Below, one piece after another: positions 1 to 7,691 of a stretch of 8,942 nt of DNA (positions are counted from its first letter, which is position 1; every line of letters begins with the position of its first letter). This DNA is from Oceanospirillaceae bacterium. GTDB lineage: Bacteria > Pseudomonadota > Gammaproteobacteria > Pseudomonadales > Balneatricaceae. A program made the position numbers and the translations under genes. Where the stretch lies: contig DPHD01000048.1 of NCBI GenBank assembly GCA_003523085.1, positions 65,615-74,556 on the forward strand. Reading direction: 5' to 3'. Under the pieces are notes generated by a model, which was not told the DNA's origin, ran no database searches, and saw nothing but the letters and a program-made list of their open reading frames with translations.

Positions 1-24
1 TAAGACTTAAAGTAAGACTTAAAG
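1..24. repeat. Tandem 12-bp repeat containing palindromes
   Basis: TAAGACTTAAAG occurs twice head to tail. Each copy contains the 9-bp perfect palindrome TAAGACTTA (1-9 and 13-21). The array may continue to the left of the window. It lies about 65 bp upstream of a small HTH regulator, so an operator role, perhaps autoregulatory, is an inference from position and symmetry only. Confidence 0.5.
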
Positions 25-89
25 ATAGGCTGTCAGATGCTGTATGGAAGCAGTGTCTAAATAATAAATCTACCATCAAGGAGAACACT

Positions 90-419
90 ATGGCTTTACA
101 TCAAAAAGCTACAGACGATAAGTCCAAGAACGCAAGAAAGCAGGGCGGGTTGGTTGTCAAGACATTACGCACTACTAGTGGGTATACACAACGCGACCTT
201 GCACAGACTGTAGGACTTGAATACTACACTTTCATAAGTCAGATTGAGTCTGGCGTCGGTAAAATTCCACCGGCTAAATACAGAGTCTTTGCAGATGCCT
301 TTGGTGTCGATGTAAAGAAGTTTGTACGTGAGCTAATGAAGTTTTACGACCCTGACACATTTGAAGTGTTGTTTGACGCATCACGCGACGAGCCAACAGA
401 TTATGAATCATTAAAATAA
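90..419 (+). CDS. Small XRE-family helix-turn-helix regulator
   Basis: This 109-residue protein is a predicted DNA-binding regulator of the Cro/C1 (XRE) type. Residues about 21-77 form the HTH domain: TLRTTSGYTQRDLAQTVGL gives the first helices, the recognition helix region is around YYTFISQIESG, and AKYRVFADAFGVD closes the fold. A short acidic tail follows (FYDPDTFEVLF and onward). The ATG at 90 is supported by a good ribosome binding site, AAGGAG at 78-83. It sits next to a recombinase remnant, and such small single-domain HTH proteins are common in prophages and genomic islands, so it is probably mobile-element cargo. Its targets are unknown; the palindromic repeat at 1-24 is a candidate operator. 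Family assignment is confident, the biological role is not. Confidence 0.8.
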   Translation: MALHQKATDDKSKNARKQGGLVVKTLRTTSGYTQRDLAQTVGLEYYTFISQIESGVGKIPPAKYRVFADAFGVDVKKFVRELMKFYDPDTFEVLFDASRDEPTDYESLK

Positions 420-451
420 TAGAACGTGGAAAGTAAAAAGGAAAAATCGTA

Positions 452-846
452 ATGGTAGAACACGATATTCAAGAAGTTTTTGAATACATGGACGGACCAA
501 ACCACGTTCAGGGTATATGTCAGCACTACGCTCTGGTATCGCTAGGGCAGGGCTAAATGGCCCTGAAATGGTTAAACGTTATGGTAAGTTCACCGTCCAC
601 TCGCTACGTGATTCGTACGCGACAAGACTGACTGAGCAGGGCATAACCCCCAGCGAGTTGATGCACCTGTTAGGTCACTCAACCGAGGAAATGAGTATGA
701 AGTATATTCATATGCGCCCTAACGATGCTATCAACAAAGGTTCGCAGATGCGTAACGCTGTCGCTGCTCCACTACCAAGTGGGCTAGGGTCTTCGCTAGA
801 AAACGCCAACATGAAAATGAGGGATAGATTGGCTGTAAGTCATTGA
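452..846 (+). pseudogene. Tyrosine recombinase (phage integrase) C-terminal remnant
   Basis: The open frame from ATG 517 (109 residues) encodes the end of a tyrosine recombinase catalytic domain: HSLRDSYATRL carries the H-x-x-R box (H28, R31), LLGHST carries the next histidine (H54), and MKYIHM supplies the nucleophilic tyrosine (Y63). The core-binding domain and first catalytic arginine are missing, so it cannot work alone. Similarity seems to continue upstream of 517 in the same frame (GRTKPRSGYMSALRSG). A different frame starting at ATG 452 ends in VFEYM, which would fit just before it (VFEYM-GRTKPRSG), suggesting a one-base deletion near 488-497. The 452 start has AAGGA about 10 bases upstream. 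The last part (AAPLPSGLG onward) is non-conserved tail. It is probably a relic of an integrated element. Integrase identity is firm; the upstream extension is inferred. Confidence 0.7.
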
Positions 847-850
847 TTTA

Positions 851-897
851 ACAGACAGTATTAAGTTTACTACACAGACAGAATACAGACAGTATTC
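851..897. repeat. Direct repeats and dyad downstream of the integrase remnant
   Basis: ACAGACAGTATT occurs at 851-862 and 885-896, with a third shorter ACAGACAG at 874-881. The segment 881-897 is a dyad, GAATAC-agaca-GTATTC, with a 5-nt centre. It starts only five bases after the integrase stop. Tyrosine recombinase sites often combine a short inverted-repeat core with flanking direct arm repeats, so this could be part of an attachment site, but an operator or transcript hairpin is equally possible. Confidence 0.4.
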
Positions 898-1046
898 GTA
901 AATTAAGCAGTAAGGTATTGATTTTAATAGAGATTAAGATTATACCCAGAGTCATCCACAGCTTGTGTGTATAACGTTTTGAGTGCCGTGTGGTGCTGCG
1001 GTTTGCGCCTTTTTGCCAACCCCTAAAAATTTATTAATGGAGTAAA

Positions 1047-1523
1047 GTGTTGAAATTAATGTCCTGTTTAAGAAAAAAGTTAACCACTCGTATGAAGCGT
1101 CAATTCATAGCCTTGGCGCTAGTGTCGGCTTCGGTAAGCGCAAGCGCAGAACAAACTTTAGAAACAAAGCTTAGTTTGGCCAATGCGTGGATCAAAAAGC
1201 CCATGCCAGGCATGATGATGACCGCAGGTTTTGTGGAAATAACCAACTTGAGTGATGAGCCGGTGGTGTTGATCGGCGTCCGCACCCAGGTGAGTAAAAT
1301 GGCCGAATTACACGATATGAAGATGGTCGATGGGGTGATGAAAATGCGCTATGCAGAGCACGGTTGGCGTATCGCTGTAGGTGAGACCTTAACCTTGGCC
1401 GCGGGTGGTAAACATGCCATGTTGATGGGGTTACAAGGGCCACTGCAAGTCCAGCAACAGATGCAATTGGAATTTAATTTCGAAAGTCTAGGTTGGGTTA
1501 GCGTAACCGCTGAAGTACGCTAA
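1047..1523 (+). CDS. Periplasmic copper chaperone PCu(A)C family protein
   Basis: This 158-residue protein is a predicted exported copper(I) chaperone of the PCu(A)C/DUF461 family, which helps deliver copper, for example to cytochrome oxidase CuA sites. A signal peptide is visible (MKRQFIALALVSASVSASA, residues 16-34, likely cleaved after A34). Metal-ligand motifs follow the family pattern: ELHDMKM with H89, M91 and M93, GVMKMR with M98 and M100, then GGKHAMLMGL with H123, M125 and M127. Start choice: GTG 1047 or TTG 1050 lie just after GGAG (1039-1042), whereas ATG 1092 gives the most typical signal peptide but a weaker ribosome site; 1047 is kept with that caveat. No Sco or oxidase gene is adjacent. 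It converges on the next gene with only 20 bases between stop codons. Confidence 0.88.
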   Translation: MLKLMSCLRKKLTTRMKRQFIALALVSASVSASAEQTLETKLSLANAWIKKPMPGMMMTAGFVEITNLSDEPVVLIGVRTQVSKMAELHDMKMVDGVMKMRYAEHGWRIAVGETLTLAAGGKHAMLMGLQGPLQVQQQMQLEFNFESLGWVSVTAEVR

Positions 1524-1543
1524 CTTTCACCACAGTGTTAGGC

Positions 1544-2131
1544 TTAAAACGTGGTTAAGGCCGTTGGTGTCACCATGCCATCTAGGGCTTGGTCGTATTG
1601 GCCCCTAACCACACGGCTCACTTCTTGTTCTGCAAAAGCGAGACCGAACACTTTTACCTGTTTATGTTGCCTCAACTGATCTAGGGTGCGGTCATAAAAT
1701 CCACCACCGTAACCTAAGCGATAGCCCTGTTGATCAAACGCTAACAAGGGCGCCAGTATTACATCAGGTTCGAGTTGCGGTTGATCATCTAACGGCTCTT
1801 TGGTGCCAAAGCCAGCGTCTTGAAGTTGATCACCCGGTTGCCACCGCCTAAATACTAGGGGTTTGCCGGCACCTAACATCACCGGTAACACCATTTTGTG
1901 ACCTAAAGAGTGTAGTTGGGTGAGCAATGGTAGCGGATCCAATTCGTCGCCTAATGGCCAATAGATTGAAATGACTTGGCTTGGTTTTAGTCGAGCCTGC
2001 TCACACCATATACCGCAGACCTCTTGGCCGGCGTTGGGTTGCTCTTTATAGGCCCGTGTACGGCGCTTTTTGGCCTCTTTGCGTTGCTGTTGTTTGTCCT
2101 GGTCGATACTATTCATTGATGTTTGACTCAT
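1544..2131 (-). CDS. fau: 5-formyltetrahydrofolate cyclo-ligase
   Basis: This 195-residue cytosolic enzyme is predicted to convert 5-formyltetrahydrofolate to 5,10-methenyltetrahydrofolate with ATP, recycling the inhibitory folate form into one-carbon metabolism. The family signature YRLGYGGGFYDRTL (from about residue 137) is intact. Other family features are a basic N-terminal helix (KEAKKRRTRAY), ISIYWPLGDELD and PDVILAPLLAFD. The length is usual for the family. The start at 2131 gives MSQTSMNS; ATG 2116 is an alternative, and neither has a strong ribosome site. In many gammaproteobacteria this gene follows zapA and the 6S RNA gene; here it is instead divergent from carbonic anhydrase with about 73 bp between, and I see no 6S RNA in that gap. 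The homologue is called ygfA or fau in E. coli. Confidence 0.93.
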   Translation of the reverse strand: MSQTSMNSIDQDKQQQRKEAKKRRTRAYKEQPNAGQEVCGIWCEQARLKPSQVISIYWPLGDELDPLPLLTQLHSLGHKMVLPVMLGAGKPLVFRRWQPGDQLQDAGFGTKEPLDDQPQLEPDVILAPLLAFDQQGYRLGYGGGFYDRTLDQLRQHKQVKVFGLAFAEQEVSRVVRGQYDQALDGMVTPTALTTF

Positions 2132-2204
2132 TGATTTTGATAATTTTTTTTCAAATTGTTAGACTGCGGCTCAGATAAAAACTAATGACTCACGAGAATA
2201 ATGT

Positions 2205-2834
2205 ATGTCAATCGAAAGCTTGTTGGCCATGAATCAGCAATGGGCGGCCAAAGTTGCCCATGAACAGCCCGAATTATTTGCAACCTTAGCCAAGCAGCAA
2301 GCGCCAAAGTACCTTTGGATCGGTTGTTCTGATAGCCGTGTACCGGCTAATGAAATTGTAGGCCTATTACCGGGCGAGCTATTTGTGCATCGCAATGTAG
2401 CTAATTTAGTTAAACATGTCGACTTTAATTGTCAGTCGGTCATCCAATATGCCGTAGACGTACTTAAGGTCGAGCATATCATTGTCTGTGGACATTATGG
2501 CTGCGGTGGTATTAAAGTTGCACTGGAAAATACCAATGCCGGTATCAGTGACTATTGGCTAAGGTCAATAAAAGACATATTTTTGCGCCATCGAGAAGAA
2601 TTAAAACAGTATAAAACGGAACATGAACGTCTAAGCCGTATGTGCGAAATCAATGTGGTTGAGCAAGTGGCAAACTTGGCCCACAGCAAAATTGTACAAA
2701 CGGCGTGGCAAAAAGATCAGCCATTACAAATTCACGGCTGGATCTATGGCTTGAATAACGGCGTCATTAATGACCTCAATGTCACTCATACAGGTCTGTC
2801 TGATGTTGATGATATATATCAAGTGGACATGTGA
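2205..2834 (+). CDS. can: Beta-class carbonic anhydrase
   Basis: This 209-residue enzyme interconverts CO2 and bicarbonate in the cytoplasm, supplying bicarbonate for carboxylases and pH balance. The zinc site is complete: C41 and D43 in IGCSDSRVP, H97 and C100 in CGHYGCGG; R45 would form the Asp-Arg dyad. W38, R63 (VHRNV) and Y181 (HGWIYGL) correspond to the allosteric bicarbonate-site residues known in E. coli and Haemophilus enzymes, which suggests a type II, pH-switched enzyme; this correspondence is by eye. Length and motifs match E. coli Can closely. ATG 2205 is preceded by a weak GAG (2194-2196). An out-of-frame ATG at 2201 is not used. It is divergently arranged with the folate gene and followed by about 148 bp before the secretion operon. 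Confidence 0.95.
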   Translation: MSIESLLAMNQQWAAKVAHEQPELFATLAKQQAPKYLWIGCSDSRVPANEIVGLLPGELFVHRNVANLVKHVDFNCQSVIQYAVDVLKVEHIIVCGHYGCGGIKVALENTNAGISDYWLRSIKDIFLRHREELKQYKTEHERLSRMCEINVVEQVANLAHSKIVQTAWQKDQPLQIHGWIYGLNNGVINDLNVTHTGLSDVDDIYQVDM

Positions 2835-2842
2835 TTTGTTAT

Positions 2843-2955
2843 TAGCGCTCTGAAAAAATAAAAAACTATCAATAATATATTGAATTTACGAGATTATAGA
2901 CTATACCTAATCTATGATCTTTTTCGGGTCTAAAACAGCGAATTCTAGAGCGCTA
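2843..2955. repeat. 9-bp inverted repeats bounding an AT-rich intergenic segment
   Basis: TAGCGCTCT at 2843-2851 and its exact reverse complement AGAGCGCTA at 2947-2955 bound an AT-rich 113-bp segment. It fills most of the gap between carbonic anhydrase and the TolC-like gene and contains the likely operon promoter. The repeats could be paired regulator sites or the ends of a very small insertion; nothing else in it is recognisable. Confidence 0.35.
2880..2920 (+). promoter_or_regulatory. Candidate promoter and dyad for the type I secretion operon
   Basis: TTGAAT (2880-2885) and TATACC (2902-2907) are separated by 16 bases and resemble sigma-70 elements, though neither is perfect. A 10-bp inverted repeat (AGATTATAGA 2891-2900, TCTATGATCT 2911-2920, one mismatch or G-U) straddles the putative -10 element, and an inner perfect dyad TATAG-A-CTATA spans 2895-2905. 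Overlap of symmetry with the -10 element fits a repressor operator. The call rests on pattern alone. Confidence 0.35.
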
Positions 2956-2982
2956 CTAATACAGTCGATCTAAGGCCAATAC

Positions 2983-4290
2983 ATGGAATATCTACACTTA
3001 ATTAAATCTAAGCTCCTGCCCAGTACCTTGTTTTCACCCATCCGACTCAGTAGAGTCTTGTTGTTTGTACTCTTGATCGCACCCTTTAGCAAAGCAGATG
3101 ATGTTGTTCACCTACTGACTGCCGCCCTTGCCAAAGATTCTTCTATTAAAGCCCATATCGCTTTAGAGCGAGTCTCTACAGCCCATTTGGAAACTGCAAA
3201 GTGGGCGTTTTACCCGACACCATCAATATCCTTGCAGTCTGCAGTGAGTGGGTTTTCAACCAATACATCCGAGCGAGTCATTTCCCTGAGTGTGCAGCAG
3301 CCACTTTGGAACGGCGGACGCTTGCAGGCCGGTGTAGATCAGGCGCAAGCTGACGTGGCTCTGCGGGTACATACCACGCAAGCAAAAAGAGTCGAAGTGG
3401 CCAAAACGGTATTGCAGACTTACGCACTATGGTGGGTTGAACATCAAAAGCGCTTGGCTTGGGACCAAGGTGTAGCGGTGCATCAGCAGTTTTTAAAGCA
3501 AGTGCAACGTCGAGTTAGTATGGGGGTGTCTGCCAACATTGACGCAGACCTCGCTCAAGGGCGTTTATCAGCGACTTTGGCCGAACAAAATTTAGCCTTG
3601 GCGCAAGAACAAATGGCGTATGAGGAGTTGGTTTTTTTGACTGGCATGACGGGTTTGAGTTTACCTGATAACGCCGAGTTGCCTGCCATGGACTTATCTC
3701 TTGCAGACTACACACAACAATTGGATGCCGCCTTACATAACAGCACGAAAGTTAAACAAGCTCAAGCAAGGGTGGCTAAAGCGTTAGCCGAGCAGGAACA
3801 AGACAATGCTAGCCTGTGGCCGCAGTTGTATTTGCAGGCAGAACGTCAAATAGGCGATTTTAGTAGCGCCAATTACGCGCCTCAAAATACCGTTTTTATC
3901 GGCTTTAGTAATCAGCTTAAACCGGGTCTTGCGTTTCAAAGTGACAGCAGTGCGAGTAAGTTCGCGCATGTTGCTGCCCTTGCTGAAGTTCGCAGTGAAG
4001 AGCAGGCGGTGGAGCGGAAGCTGCGCTCTAGTTTGATCTTGCTTGCCTCTTTTGATAGCCGTCAAAGGGCCCTTAACGCGGCCCGCGGTAATTCCAAACA
4101 AGTGTACAAATCGTTTAACCGCCAATTTATAGCTGGCCGCAAAGATTGGCAAGAATTGCTCAACTCTGCCCGTGAACTGGTGCAATCTGATGTGCAATGG
4201 GCGCAAGCTTATGGGCAGTATTTGGTGGCGAGTTGGCAGTTACAGCTGGATATTCAAGGGCTCACGTTTTTGGCGGACCATAGATCATGA
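2983..4290 (+). CDS. TolC-family outer membrane channel of the type I secretion system
   Basis: This 435-residue protein is the likely outer-membrane exit duct of the adhesin exporter, equivalent to LapE/TolC. The N-terminus has a basic region then a hydrophobic stretch (VLLFVLLIAPFSKA) with probable cleavage near A38. Two outer-membrane-efflux (OEP) repeats follow, with long helical, Gln/Ala-rich segments. The first repeat includes SLSVQQPLWNGGRLQAGVDQAQAD (about residues 101-124), a very typical TolC-family signature. Length is normal for the family and the frame is intact. The start has TAAGG at 2971-2975. Its stop overlaps the next start (ATGA at 4287-4290), implying translational coupling with the ABC exporter. 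Family identity is clear; the specific LapE-like role is inferred from the operon. Confidence 0.9.
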   Translation: MEYLHLIKSKLLPSTLFSPIRLSRVLLFVLLIAPFSKADDVVHLLTAALAKDSSIKAHIALERVSTAHLETAKWAFYPTPSISLQSAVSGFSTNTSERVISLSVQQPLWNGGRLQAGVDQAQADVALRVHTTQAKRVEVAKTVLQTYALWWVEHQKRLAWDQGVAVHQQFLKQVQRRVSMGVSANIDADLAQGRLSATLAEQNLALAQEQMAYEELVFLTGMTGLSLPDNAELPAMDLSLADYTQQLDAALHNSTKVKQAQARVAKALAEQEQDNASLWPQLYLQAERQIGDFSSANYAPQNTVFIGFSNQLKPGLAFQSDSSASKFAHVAALAEVRSEEQAVERKLRSSLILLASFDSRQRALNAARGNSKQVYKSFNRQFIAGRKDWQELLNSARELVQSDVQWAQAYGQYLVASWQLQLDIQGLTFLADHRS

Positions 4291-6382
4291 GCCAGACATC
4301 CTTATTCAACAGTTTAGTGCGTTTAGCTCGCTTGCAAAATGAAGCGGTAGACCAACTCGCACTGCAAGAAGCGGTGTCGAGCCTTACGCCTAAGCAAGCG
4401 GCCAGTCCTCAAGCCCAAACTAAGGCCATTGTGGCGATGATGCACCTGCCAAAGGCCACTTTTCTGCGGCGGCCAGACCCAGCAAATTTGCCGGCACTTT
4501 ATGCCGATAAAGCAGGCGAATGGCTGGTTGTAAAAGGGCAAAATCCGCAAGGATTATGGGTGTTAGACCAGTGGGACGAAACCAGCAGCCAATGGTTGGA
4601 AACCCATAGCGCCGATTTACAGGGCACCTGCTTGGTTAAGATGCGCTTAGCTGTGCCGTTTAGCCGCCACAATAGCCCCGTATACCAGCTCGTTAGAGGC
4701 GAGGTGCTGCGCCAAAAAGGCTCTTTGTTTGAGGCGGTATTGGGCGGTGTTTTAATTAACTTCATTGCCCTCATCACCGCTTTTTATACTATGCAGGTGT
4801 ACGATAGAGTGGTGCCAACAGGCGCAACACAAACCTTACTCGTGCTTACTATTGGTGTTTTTGTTGCTATCCTGTTTGACTTTATGGCAAAGCACTTAAG
4901 GGCCCGTATTAACGAAAAAATTATCCACCGCGTTGATCAAAGGCTAGCTCGCACCGTCTATATGCGCTTCTTAGGCGTACGCTTAGATCAACTGCCCAAG
5001 AGTGTAGGGGCACTAGCGGGGCAGCTACGAGGTTATGAAACCGTACGAGGTTTTTTGACCACAGTCACTACACATTTGATGGTGGACGCCCCATTTGCGA
5101 TGGTGTTTGTAGCCGTGGTCTTTGCTATTGGTGGTTGGATCGCCCTTATTCCATTTTCCTTTTTTGTCGTCAGTGTGATGCTTGGTCTTTATTATCGTTC
5201 GAAGGTGGACAAATTGGCAGGTGACGCTAATATAGCGAGTAATATTAAGACTGGGTTGCTAGTAGAAACCGTTGAGGGTGCAGAAACAATTAAGTCAGGT
5301 CAGGGTGGATGGAGGATGTTGTCGCGGTGGATGAACACCACAGACGAAGCGCGAATCTATGAGTTATCGATGCGACGTATTAGTGACAACGCGCAACATT
5401 TAGTCGCAGGTTTTCAACAGCTTTCCTATGTTGGCTTAGTCGCCACGGGTGCCTTAATGGTGACGCAATCCAATTTGACTATGGGTGGTTTGATTGCCTG
5501 CTCTATTTTGTCGGGCCGAATTTTGGCTCCGGTGGCGGCGATTCCTAATATTTTGCAACAAAGTGCTCATACCAAAGCCGCTTTAAAGGGTTTGGATGCC
5601 ATTTGGAAACTCGAAGACGATCATTCAGGTGTGAGCCACCCATTAGTTCCGGAACAGTTGCGAGGTCATTACCGTTTTGAAAAGGTTGAAGTGAACTATG
5701 GCAATAAACGGGCTTTAACGATACCTGCGCTGACGATTTCGGCCGGCGAAAAGGTCGGTATTTTAGGCCCTGTGGGTTCCGGTAAAACCACGCTTTTGCG
5801 TTTGCTTTCGGGTATGTATAAACCGCAGTCTGGGCGTATTCTATTGGATGATATGGAGCTGTCTCATATTAGTAAACCGGTACTGGCCGACCAAATGGGC
5901 TACTTGCAACAAGAAGGCCGGCTATTTGCCGGCGCCTGAGGGATAACCTTATCTTAGGTATTATGGATCCAGGTGACCAAAATATCTTACAAGCAGCACG
6001 GCAAACGGGCTTGCTCGATAATGTTATTACCTCTCATCCGCAGGGATTACAGCAAGAGATATTTGAAGGTGGAACAGGCTTGTCGGGTGGCCAGCGCCAG
6101 TTGGTGAACCTAACACGTGCGTTTTTACGTAAACCAACTATTTGGTTATTAGATGAGCCAACGGCGTCTATGGACAGCAACTTGGAAACACAAGTGATCA
6201 GCGCTTTTTCCACCACTCTCGATCAGCAGCAAACCTTTGTGCTCGTCACCCACAAACCAGAACTACTCAAATTGGTTGATCGCATCATTGTGATTGCTAA
6301 CCATCAGGTGGTGATGGATGGCGAAAAGAAACAGGTATTAGAAAAGTTGATGGCACCCAAAAGTGTGGAGCAGTCCGTATGA
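4287..6382 (+). pseudogene. Type I secretion ABC exporter (LapB/LssB-like), frameshifted
   Basis: This is the inner-membrane ATPase/permease that would power adhesin export. As written it is split: codons 1-550 end at TGA 5937-5939, and the remaining frame resumes at about 5936 and runs to 6382. Supplying one base gives FAGALRDNLILGIMDPGDQ and a continuous protein of about 698 residues, a normal length. Domains: a C39-peptidase-like domain at about 1-125 without a catalytic cysteine in the expected place, as in exporters of adhesins that lack a GG leader; a membrane domain at about 150-440 starting with FEAVLGGVLINFIALITAF; and an ATPase domain with Walker A GPVGSGKT (494-501), signature LSGGQ (599-603), Walker B WLLDEP (D623, E624) and H-loop H656 in the restored numbering. 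The break falls after the Q-loop (YLQQEGRLF), so the first fragment lacks the signature and Walker B and cannot hydrolyse ATP. It is coupled by ATGA overlaps to both neighbours. Real mutation or sequence error is undecided. Confidence 0.85.
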
Positions 6383-7641
6383 AACAGTCGTTAACTTCAT
6401 CTGCAGAAGGTCATCAAGAAGCCAGTCAAGCCACCGTAAGCTTGCCTTTGGAAGCCGCCAATCGGTCTAATTTTGATTACCTTCAAACCGTGGATCAGCC
6501 TTCTCGGCCTTAGTTCTCCATGATCTTTTTGATATTCATTTTGATGGCAGCTTTTATCGCTTGGGCTTCATTTTTTGAGATTAGTGAGTCTGTACGCGCC
6601 CAGGGCCAGTTGATACCTAGTGCGCGCACGCAAATTGTACAAGTGGCTGACGGTGGCGTGTTAGCAGACCTCAAAGTTAAAGCAGGTGACGTGGTAGTCG
6701 CGGGTCAAGTATTGGCGGTATTAGAGCGACAAAGGGCTAATGCCGTGTACGAAGAAAGTCGCGCTAAAGTGGCCAGCTGACAAGCGCGACTTATCAGAAC
6801 CCAAGCCGAAGTGCAGGGCATCGCGCCAGATTTTAGCGGCATAAGCGCTAGCCATATAGACTTTGTGCGCGTAGAACAGGGACTGTATGAGCAACGAAAG
6901 TATAGCTTAGACGGAGAGATAGATACCCTCAACGCTAATCTGGCCCTGGCTAAGGAAGAGCTAAACATGAATCAATCTTTATTTGACACTGGCGATGTTA
7001 GCCGTTTAGAAGTCATGCGCAGTCAACGGCAGGTGGGTGAACTAAAAGGCGAGCTAAACCTAGTGAGCAATAAATACCGACAAGCCGCCCAGCAAGAAGC
7101 GAGTCAAGTGGCCAGTGATTACGCCACTGCACGATTTAAGCTCGAAGAGCGACAAAATATGCTTGATCACACGCAACTGACGGCACCGGTCACGGGTATT
7201 GTCAAATTTCTAAAAGTTAACACCTTGGGCGGTGTACTCCGCGCGGGTGATGAGTTGATGCAAATATCGCCCACAGACAGCGAAATGCTGTTGGAAATTA
7301 AGCTTAACCCGGTTGATATAGGCCAGTTGCAGATAGGCATGCCGGCAACTATTAAGCTTGATGCCTTCGATTTTTCAATTTACGGTAGCCTAAAAGGCCA
7401 ATTGTCTTACATTAGTTCCGACACTTTAACGGAACAAGATGGGTCACAGAACTTAACCTATTATCGAGCTCAAATCCGAATATCAGCAGGTGAATTTCAA
7501 GCCGACAACCGGCTCGCTGTACAGGCGCTTAAGCCAGGCATGACAGCCTCTATTGATATAGAGACAGGTCGTAGAACCGTTATTCAATACTTGGCTAAGC
7601 CTATTACTAGAGCCTTCTCAGGTGCTCTAAACGAACGTTAA
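6379..7641 (+). pseudogene. HlyD-family membrane fusion protein (LapC-like) with two in-frame stops
   Basis: This is the periplasmic adaptor that would join the ABC exporter to the TolC channel. One frame from ATG 6379 (overlapping the upstream stop) to TAA 7639-7641 covers 421 codons, a normal HlyD length, but codon 45 is TAG (6511-6513) and codon 134 is TGA (6778-6780). Homology reads through both: a cytoplasmic N-tail, a single membrane helix (MIFLIFILMAAFIAWASFFEI), the lipoyl-like part SVRAQGQLIPSARTQIVQVADGGVLADL, coiled-coil hairpin arms (about residues 120-265), the second lipoyl half TAPVTGIVKFLKVNTLGGVL, and the typical C-terminus KPGMTASIDIETGRRTVIQYL. Remaining open pieces are 6520-6780 and 6811-7641. 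CAG to TAG, and CGA or TTA to TGA, would be single changes. Without readthrough only a 44-residue peptide is made. Confidence 0.87.
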
Positions 7642-7691
7642 AAACCAACGGGCTGTCCAGCCTGTATTGTTCCTTCCAAAAACCAACCCTC

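Noticed and set aside
1192..1443. Minus-strand open frames inside the copper chaperone gene
   Set aside because: Shadows of a well-supported PCu(A)C gene, with no ribosome site or family likeness.
1524..1543. Bidirectional terminator between the convergent genes
   Set aside because: Only a 5-bp ACCAC/GTGGT pairing and no U-tract on either strand.
2132..2204. 6S RNA gene often found next to the folate cyclo-ligase gene
   Set aside because: The gap is only about 73 bp, too short for the usual length of about 180 nt, and shows no matching structure.
3784..4206. 140-codon minus-strand open frame inside the TolC-like gene
   Set aside because: Antisense shadow of a gene with strong family motifs; the translated product has no recognisable domain.
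4287..4680. Active C39 bacteriocin-type peptidase domain
   Set aside because: The domain lacks the catalytic cysteine at the expected N-terminal position, and the adjacent adhesin shows no double-glycine leader; it is a C39-like binding domain.
5925..5945. Programmed ribosomal frameshift producing two ABC protein forms
   Set aside because: No slippery heptamer or obvious downstream structure, and the truncated form would lack the signature and Walker B motifs.
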